DNA of 64,000 bases from Calendula officinalis (lineage: Eukaryota; Streptophyta; Magnoliopsida; Asterales; Asteraceae). The stretch lies in contig OY970828.1 in NCBI GenBank assembly GCA_963853835.1, positions 59,326,861-59,390,860 of the forward strand. The letters are read 5' to 3'. Every line of letters starts with the position of its first letter. Position 1 is the stretch's first letter. This document shows, piece after piece, positions 56,901 to 64,000 of the stretch. The translations under genes and the position numbers were made by a program. The notes below the pieces were generated by a model, which did not search any database, had not been told where the DNA came from, and was given only the letters and a program-made list of their open reading frames with translations.

Positions 56901-57354
56901 AGTTATGTGTTCAGATATATATTTAGCTACTTTCAGTATTCTTTTATATATTATATCGAGTGTTAAATGTTTGTTACTCGTTTATTTAATCACATAAGAT
57001 GTTTCATACTTTGTTTTTCATTACGATTTGTTTGGTTGAGCTATTGTAGCATTATTATGAAATTTATGTTTTTGATTTGTTTCATAATTATGTTGAGTCA
57101 CCAACTCGCTAAATGTACATCTCTAACTATATGAGACATAAACTACCATGTGCATAAAAAAATGATGATGTCTACTAATGAGACATGATATAAGGGTTTT
57201 GCTAATGTTAATTGCGATCTAGTTGATATCATAAATAATATTAGGATTTTACGCTCGTAAATAAATGTTCTCATAATTTAAATTAGGGTTCTAGGACGCT
57301 ATTAGGGTTGTTAATAAATGTCGAATTAAATACCTAAATTTTAGGGTTGTCACA
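53960..57354 (-). mobile_element. Solo LTR, 3.4 kb, probably Ty3/gypsy
   Basis: Plus-strand ends are TGTCACACCCCG and GGTTGTCACA, so on the minus strand it begins TGTGACAACCCTAAAATTTAGG and ends CGGGGTGTGACA: proper TG..CA termini. A perfect 5-bp target duplication CATAT lies at 53955-53959 and 57355-57359. No second LTR, primer site or pol sequence is inside, so the element was reduced to one LTR by recombination. It carries a nested inverted-repeat element at 55330-55635 and a GC-richer part at 55800-56580 that produces several long but meaningless frames. Strand is called from the TGTGACAACCC start used by gypsy LTRs. Confidence 0.85.
55330..55635. mobile_element. MITE-like insertion inside the solo LTR
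   Basis: Internal inverted repeat CGTCACTAAACCCGTCA (55406-55422) and TGACGGGTTTAGTGACG (55595-55611), perfect over 17 bp. Outer ends AGTCCCAACCATACG and CACTGTTGGGAGAGGC share CCCAAC inverted. GC-rich compared with its surroundings, no ORF. Confidence 0.65.
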
Positions 57355-57359
57355 CATAT

Positions 57360-59078
57360 CAGCCCTAGAGATCTTTGTTTATAGGGTTGATACTTTCCTT
57401 GACGGGGTAAAATATGTTTTTAATTGCTTTCACCTTTGTTTGGTTCCTTTCAGTTGTGATCAAGAAGCAAAACCATTTCATGTCTTGTGCAAATTCCTTT
57501 AAAAAAGATACCTGTTTGAAGATACAAAGTCTAAACATAGTATGTCGTATCCCCTTGTTATTGTTCACACGTTAGTTCTAATCAAGGCCAATTTTTTAAC
57601 TTTTCACGATTAGTGAGGGAAAAAGGCATATAATCCGTTTTGAACTGATAAGCTATAATTTTATAAACTAAACTTTAACTCCTTGCACATAAAATATACT
57701 TACCAATTCTTGATGTCATTAACAAACCCAAGTAAAGAAAAATGGCTTACACGACAAGAGTACATACAATTCATTGTGAATGCTCGGAAACCTAACTTTT
57801 GGTCTTGGACTGATAGTTGCACCAGGTTATCAATAATTTTGATTATTTTTTCTTGGAGTTGTAATTATGGGGTATCAACTATAAAGCTCTATTTTACAAA
57901 TTTAATCTGGTAAATCATCTCCCTAATCCATTTTTGAGCTATATGTACCCTTAAGTTTCAATACTCAATTCTATTTTCACTAATGACTAATAAGCATCAT
58001 TCTGATAATACAAACCCTAGAATTTTTATTGTTCAAGTTGTCCTTTATATAAGTTTCTAATATAAAAGCTAATAAGCAATAATCTAAAGTTTATAATCTA
58101 TAAGTCGATGATAGAGATCATATTGAGAAACACAAGAATTCCGTATAAATACAATTTTTATTTGAACGAAGTGACAAAAAACGATCTTTGTGTCTAATAG
58201 AACAAAGACTAGGAGAAAATAACCTCTTTGACTTTTAAGTTTTAATGAGTTAATAAGTCTACTAAATAAGCTAAAAACAAGTACCCATAAGTCTCATTTA
58301 TCATTAGAATTACGCTGCCTTATATATTATCAACACTAAACATCATAACTCATCCGGTGATAATTTAGTAGTAAGGTTTTTAAATGACTTTCTAAAGGTT
58401 ATGATGGTCACTTTCTAAGTAAATATTTACCAGATAACTAGATAAAGGTTCAGAAAATAACCATGGTAATAATTAGGTTGCATACACCCCGAGTAAAAAC
58501 TCGGCTACTTAAAAGAGCCAAACGAGAATACCCGTAAACCAAAATAAACATCCGTTTCACTTTTGTTATAACAATAATTACATGATTTGATCATTTAATA
58601 ATGGTTTGAGAGATTCAACCGTTTTTAATATTCAAAACCGAAATCATTGCTAAGAACCCGTAACATGTTTATAGTTGAATTAGCTCTCACACACGGTCTT
58701 CACTATTTCTTCGGGATCCCACACCATTTCTCAATTTCTTTCTATTTAATTATACGATTTTTCTCCCACTTTGCACCCATTACACGTTTCTTCATATTCA
58801 GTTCACTCCTTCCACTTGTTTTCATTTCCTAATTCATTAACTCAGTGGATTTAGTCAACCTGCTTCCACATTATACCCTATAATTCTTCCCCAATTTCCG
58901 TTCATCACATCTCCGAATCACTGATTCAATTCGTACAGATAAACGTCCCTATCGCTGATTTGACTTCAATTTTCTTCGTCGTAATCTTCTTAATTTTAGG
59001 GTTTTTGTGTGAATTTTTTTTATCATTGAAGTAATCTGGGTCAAGTACGATTCAGGTTTGTGATTTGTGCATCAGTTA
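57360..59078. other. Intergenic region and promoter side of the RING gene
   Basis: AT-rich without a credible ORF to about 58640. 58650-59078 is CT-rich and looks like promoter plus 5' leader (TTCTCCCACTTTGCACCC, CTTCAATTTTCTTCGTCG). TACGATTCAG followed by GTTTGTG near 59055 could be a leader splice site but no acceptor follows, so I take the leader as continuous into the ATG at 59079. Confidence 0.5.
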
Positions 59079-61128
59079 ATGGAAACACCAGGTGTGAGTG
59101 TCGATGCGACGGATTCTGATACTTTTGTGAGTGATAATCTAGCTTCATCCCCGTCTTCAAGGATTAGTACGACTTCTTCGAGCAGAACGGCGTCGTCTTC
59201 TTCGTTTCCTATAATTCGGTTCTTACAAGCACCTGTAACTACTGTTTTGGAATACTCTGGTGTTCTTCGACCTAGGTTAAATAACGACTATCATGAATCA
59301 GAGAGTTTGATTCATGATCACAATCACAATCACCATAATCATCATGATGCTCGTGGTTTGAGTGATTCGGTTACGGCTACGAGTAGTAACGGTGGTGATA
59401 ATGGGGAGGTTTCTATTCGGATAATTGGTGCTGCAGATCCTGAGGAAGAACATCGTGGGGAAGGTGGTGAACCGGTGGCCGTGAATGGCGGAGATGGTGG
59501 TGGAAGGGAGAGAGAAATGGCTGGTTCCAGTGACGTGGATGGCTGGAATGGTGAAAGTGGGAGTCATAGTGATTCATCGTATCAACAACGGTATGATATG
59601 CAGCAGGTTTCAAAGTGGATTGAGCAGATACTTCCATTTTCTTTGCTGTTGCTGATTGTGTTAATTCGGCAGCATTTGCAAGGTAATCATGAATCGATTT
59701 GTTTCAACTAATTTTATCATATGAACTTCAAGTGAGAAATCTTGTAGACCAAATCAATACGCCATGTCCTATAATTTAACTTCTTATGCATGTTGATCGA
59801 TTCTGATGTCAGGATTTGGATTAATACTTTATTTCATCATCGTTTGTAGGTTTCTTTGTCACAATTTATGTAACTGCTTTCATGTACAAGTCTAACGATA
59901 TTCTTCGCAAGCAGACAGCTTTAAAGGTATAAATCCAAACTCCTTTAATCATCTTCTCTTGAGCAAAGCTTAATGATTTATTGTTTTTTTGCAGGGGGAG
60001 AGAAGACTGTCTGTTCTTTCTAGCTATTATATAGTTTTTATGCTTCATGTAATTGGAGTATACTGGTGGTACCAAAACGATGATCTTTGTTATCCGTTGT
60101 TTATGGTCCCACCAAAAGCAATACCACCATTCTGGCATGCTATTTTCACCATCATTGTGAATGGTATGAAATAATTTTATAAAAATTATATATTCATTTA
60201 AATATGTGAGTATTTCATTAGATTTATTGCATGCAGATACAATGGTGCGACAGGCAGCAATGGCTTTTAAGCTGGTATTGCTTATGTATTATAGGAACGG
60301 AAAGGGCCATAATTTCCGTAGGCAGGTAATAATATCTGCCCATTTTGTTATTTGAATTTGGGACATATTTTGACTACATTTTGACTTTTGATATCATAGG
60401 GTCAAATGTTGACTTTGGTGGAATATGGGGTGCTGTTATACCGTGCATTTTTACCTGCTCCAGTTTGGTACCGATTCTTTTTAAATAAAGAATACGGGAC
60501 CCTTTTTTCGTCTTTAACAACAGGGTTATATTTAACTTTCAAGCTGACATCATTATTTGAAAAGGTTTGGCTCTAGAATAAATAAATGCATTTTAATTTT
60601 AATTTATATTATTAGGTATTTATTAGTGTATGTTGACAGGTTGGATCCTTTTGGAGTGCATTGAAGGCATTATCACGAAAGGAGGTTCATTATGGATCCT
60701 ATGCAACACCAGAACAGGTATAAATACGATGATGGAATTTGTTGTTTTGAATGTTTATATTGTGGGCCCATATTAATTCTTTCTATCAAACTCATAATTA
60801 TATTTTTTTAAATGATGCATTTGATTCAGGTAATTGAAGCAGGGGACTTGTGTGCAATTTGCCAAGAAAAGATGAAAGCTGCTGTTTTTTTGCGTTGTAA
60901 TCACATCTTCTGTGAAGATTGTGTTTCTGAATGGTTAGCAATCTGAACTTATTTTAAGGATATAAAGGGTAAATAAGTAATTTAAAGTTGAATTTGATAA
61001 ATGTATTTGTTTTCTTTTTCAGGTTTGAAAGAGAAAGAACATGTCCTTTGTGCAGAGCTGTAGTAAAAGCAGCAGATATACGTTCATTTGGGGATGGATC
61101 CACTACTCTCTTCTTCCAATTCTTCTAG
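59079..61128 (+). CDS. Membrane RING-finger E3 ubiquitin ligase, RNFT type
   Basis: Eight exons: 59079-59682, 59850-59926, 59995-60163, 60237-60325, 60400-60564, 60640-60717, 60830-60933, 61023-61128, all GT-AG and in phase, 463 residues. The N-terminal third is Ser-rich and disordered, with a His/Asn/Asp stretch (79-90), then Gly/Asp/Glu-rich. Hydrophobic segments follow: about 186-218 (ILPFSLLLLIVLI, FFVTIYVTAFMY), about 235-257 (YYIVFMLHVIGVYWWY), and near 269, 288 and 340-360. The C3HC4 RING closes the protein: C402, C405, C417, H419, C422, C425, C436, C439, complete. This layout fits the RNFT1/RNFT2 (RING and transmembrane) family, ER-type E3 ligases that recruit an E2 to ubiquitinate substrates. 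Substrates of the plant member are unknown to me. The ATG was chosen because it is the first in frame; an upstream in-frame GTG is not a start. Confidence 0.93.
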
Positions 61129-61724
61129 ACAAATACAAACATCTCCCAATTAATGAAAATAGCAGTTTCTTAACACAAGACAGACTCTTTTTTTGGTTAT
61201 AAATATAAATTTTTTTCCTTAATTTTTAAATACCCAACTTATAACCAGTAAAAAAACAAGGGAGTCGAGTCGTGTCGTGTGCATTATTTCCCCCTAAAGT
61301 TGAAGTATTTTTTTAGCTCTAAATGAGTTTTTATATATTAGTGTTTATATACACACATACATTGTACATGAGAATAACATACATTTTGCAATGCAATGCC
61401 ACAAAGTATGGTGTTAGAGACGAGATTGTATCGTTTATATTAATGTTTTTTAGTTTATTTTTTCCTTCTAATCGATTGATTCTTGAAACATAATAATAAG
61501 CTTGAGAATAAGTGAATAACACGTCTTTAAAGCTTGGCTTTGGTGATAAGTTTCTAAAAGGGAATTGTACCATGTAGGTTTGTGTGTGTGACTGTGTGTT
61601 GGGAAGGCTTTTTTGGTTTAATGAAATATTACCAAACAAAATCAAGTAGAATGGTGTAGAGGTGTATTTAAATGAGGGAAAATGATAATGACAACTAAAA
61701 ACATAAGAAGTCAAAATTATTGTA

Positions 61725-61830
61725 ATGATAACCTTCTAAATTTTAGGATCACTATTGATGAATGTATATAATTTTTATGCATGTTAGAGACAACTCTTAG
61801 TTCTGTCATTTTTAAGGGACATTCTTACTA
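61725..61830 (+). repeat. Dispersed repeat, copy 2 (first copy at 1-110)
   Basis: CTAAATTTTAGGATCAC, TTTTTATGCATGTTAGAGACAAC and TTCTGTCATTTTTAAGG parallel the first 110 bases of the window in order and orientation. Confidence 0.5.
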
Positions 61831-62309
61831 AATCTATTATATTTCATCACGATGTCCATAAAATTATTAATAAGTGGAATTCACTAAATTTTCTTATTAA
61901 TCTCATACTTTGATTTTCAATTAATATAGTAATCAAATGAGTAGGAAGAAAAGTAGAAAATTTTAGTAGAAATCAATACAATTTCTTTTTTTGAAAGAAT
62001 GAGACTAATCTTAACGTAATGTGTTTAAGTAGACAGTAGCCTAAGTTGATGCCTAAACATGTGAGAATATGTATATGTATGTTTTTTCTGTTTATAATGT
62101 GGAGTGTATCGATTCAAATAGAAGAGAAAAAGAAGAATATGATGATGTTGACGATAATTTTACAACTTCTTCAGAGTATCGTGCTTAAAGTCTGAATCTT
62201 ACGGACTTCCTGAATGCGGCAGCAAAATTTGTGCCATCTTAATGGGGTGTTCTGAAATTGCTTATTAAAGAACTCTGTATTTCTCTTATAAGTAATTTGA
62301 AATAAACAA

Positions 62310-62760
62310 TTAATTTTTTTTTTAAAATCCCGGTTGAATTGGTTGGTCGGTCGACCAATTCAACAGAGAAACGTGAGGCAACCGGTAGGAATAAGCCAGT
62401 TAGATCAATAGAACATAATAAAAAAGGTTGAACAAGGTGGTCGAACCGAAAAAAACCACTTAAATACAATAGATATATGGATTTTTTTTTTTATAAGTTC
62501 TGGAACTAAAATATGATCAAATTAGTTGAAAAATAAGTTCTGAAAATTTTTCAATCTTTTATGGTATTTATTTATATTTTAATATTTTTTTTATATTTGC
62601 ACAATATTTACATGATTACTGTATCATAAACACCCAATAATATTGTAATCTGGTTCAATCGGCCAACTAATATTGTCCAGCCGGTTCAACCATTGGTTCA
62701 ACCGGTAGGCTAATACAGTGCAACCACATTTAGAACATTGCTCGGTTCAATGCAAAAACC
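62310..62760 (-). repeat. MITE-like repeat rich in GGTTCAACCGG words
   Basis: Contains a hairpin GTTGAATTGGT (62333-62343) / ACCAATTCAAC (62354-62364) and, at the right, GCCGGTTCAACCATTGGTTCAACCGG-type words around 62680-62710. The middle matches the reverse complement of 400-560. Probably a non-autonomous DNA transposon. Ends not resolved. Confidence 0.5.
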
Positions 62761-63132
62761 GATTTAATTTAAATTATCTAATATTAAATATCACTTATTT
62801 TACCCAAAAGTGAGCTAGTATAAACACTCTTAGACTAAATTTTAGACGATGTGTGAATCTAAAAGTAGATTAATATTCTTTATTAAAAAATTATATTTAA
62901 ATTGACGTTTTAGTTTTTCGTTTATTAATATCGATTCATCTTAATGTGTGAAACTGTAAATAGTATTACTTTAAACTAAATTTAATAGATTTTTTCCTTC
63001 AAAAATTATATAAAAAAAATAATGATAGTAACAACTAACAAGACATACGAGTCACATGGTTATATATACTGTCAATCTTATTATTATTGTTTAGTTTTAA
63101 TCAAATTAAATTTCTTGCTCTTCTTGAACATA

Positions 63133-63565
63133 GAGTAAATTGCAGGGAAGGTCCCTGTGGTTTGCCACTTATTACACACACAGTCCCTGAACTTTGTTTA
63201 TTACACCAGACGTCCCTGAGGTATGCAATTCGTTTCACCCGTAGTCCTTCTGTGAACTGGATGTCTAAATGCTCAGTTAATTTACACATGCGCAGGTCAC
63301 ATGATGGGTAAAGTGGTCATTTGATATATTGTTAAGCAACACCATCTGGACTTAACTCTTTCATTTTTTCCATTGAAATGACCATTTTACCCATCATGTG
63401 ACCTGCACATGTGTAAATTAACGGGACATTTAGACGTCCAGTTCACAGAAGGACTACGGGTGAAACGAATTGCATACCTCAGGAACGTCTGATGTAATAA
63501 ATGAAGTTTAGGGACTGTGGGTGTAATAAGTGGCAAACCACATGGACCTTCCGTGTAATTTACTC
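63133..63565. mobile_element. Long-TIR MITE with 9-bp target duplication (MULE type)
   Basis: 433 bp. The left end GAGTAAATTGCAGGGAAGG and right end CCTTCCGTGTAATTTACTC begin inverted arms of about 190 bp that include GTGGTTTGCCACTTATTACA, TCAC(C/A)CGTAGTCCTTCTGTGAA and CACATGATGGGTAAA. The target duplication TTGAACATA is perfect on both sides (63124-63132 and 63566-63574); 9 bp is typical of Mutator-like elements. No transposase. Confidence 0.92.
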
Positions 63566-63774
63566 TTGAACATACACATCTAACTTTTCATTTAAACAAA
63601 AGTAGAAACATCCAAGTTATAATATTTAAAAATGCAGACACGATAATTTGTTTAAAATTAATACTTATGCATACCCTAAATGCAGGTATTACATTTAGTT
63701 TTCTTTCTAATTTTCTTAGTAATCCAAATTTGTCCCTATCATAAAAACTCAACAAACCTCAATGACTTTAACAC

Positions 63775-63960
63775 TGTGTTCCCAAGTTTTTAAATGAAAG
63801 AAAAGAGAAGAAAGTTAAGGAAAAGAAAAGAAAGGAAGGAATTTATGAAAGAAATTAATGTTCTTCTTTGTGTTCCCGAGTCGGAAAGAAAAGGAAGGGA
63901 AATTATATTTTTTTGTATTCCCGAGTTGGAGAGAAATGAAGAAAGTTATTAAATTTACAG
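63775..63960. repeat. Purine-rich region with repeated GTTCCCGAGT words
   Basis: TGTTCCCAAGTTTT (63777), GTGTTCCCGAGTCGG (about 63882) and GTATTCCCGAGTTGG (about 63926) are near copies. Between them lie GAAAGAAAAGAGAAG-type purine runs. This may be part of another non-autonomous element that continues beyond the window. Confidence 0.5.
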
Positions 63961-64000
63961 TTTTAGCCTTAAAATGTAGATTAATTAGGAAATATGAGGG

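Larger units (their letters stand above)
61129..63123. other. RING gene 3' region and repeat-bearing intergenic DNA
   Basis: No gene. It holds the dispersed repeat copy at 61725-61830 and the GGTTCAACC-type repeat at 62310-62760, listed separately. The rest is AT-rich without recognisable signals. Confidence 0.6.

Noticed and set aside
59298..59637. Minus-strand frames of 74-89 codons
   Set aside because: Shadows of exon 1 of the RING gene, caused by its His/Gly-rich codon pattern.

Overview
The window is plant nuclear DNA from a eudicot. It is strongly AT-rich, has GT-AG introns of about 70-750 bp, and holds plant-only gene families and nested plant retrotransposons. The transposon mix (LTRs starting TGTGACAACCC or TGTAACACC, TA-microsatellite-bounded elements, Stowaway MITEs) would fit an asterid such as Asteraceae, but I infer that and cannot prove it.

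Three apparently intact genes lie on the + strand in the right third. 47895-49584 is an AGC kinase of the S6K (ribosomal protein S6 kinase) family with six coding exons. 50762-52780 is the plastid SufC/ABCI6 ATPase of the SUF iron-sulphur assembly machinery, also six exons. 59079-61128 is a multi-pass membrane RING-finger E3 ligase of the RNFT type with eight exons. At the left edge, 1172-1669 carries the last two exons of a MES17-like methylesterase whose catalytic-serine exon is not in the window. I see no functional link among these genes.

The rest is almost entirely transposable elements, many nested:
- 2823-4629: truncated LINE between 330-bp near-identical direct repeats.
- about 4770-6250: 3' end of a minus-strand Ty1/copia element with four AGGGGGAG-type tracts (Sirevirus-like).
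- 6777-14845: complete 8.07-kb LTR element that encodes GAG only (TR-GAG type, TSD GCTGG), inserted in a decayed ORF whose diverged second copy lies at 15307-15900.
- 16212-16471: Stowaway MITE.
- 16607-18090: old LINE 3' fragment.
- 18172-24116: large foldback element split by a nearly full-length LINE (18279-23685).
- 26208-37739: two different terminal-inverted-repeat families joined at a (TA)45 tract. The second is interrupted by a very young Ty3/gypsy element (29283-37423, TSD CGCAA).
- about 39510-40735: MULE-like element holding an array of the palindrome CACATGTG.
- 42250-46410: nest of kilobase-scale palindromes.
- 53960-57354: 3.4-kb solo LTR with TSD CATAT.
- 63133-63565: MITE with a perfect 9-bp TSD.

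The most notable observations are the gag-only LTR element, the 330-bp duplication around a LINE, three element families that stop at TA microsatellites, the CACATGTG array, the palindrome nest, the young gypsy copy whose integrase has Asn in place of a catalytic Asp, and an upstream ORF in the S6K leader. I found no convincing tRNA, rRNA or CRISPR. Exon boundaries were read by eye and have no transcript support.
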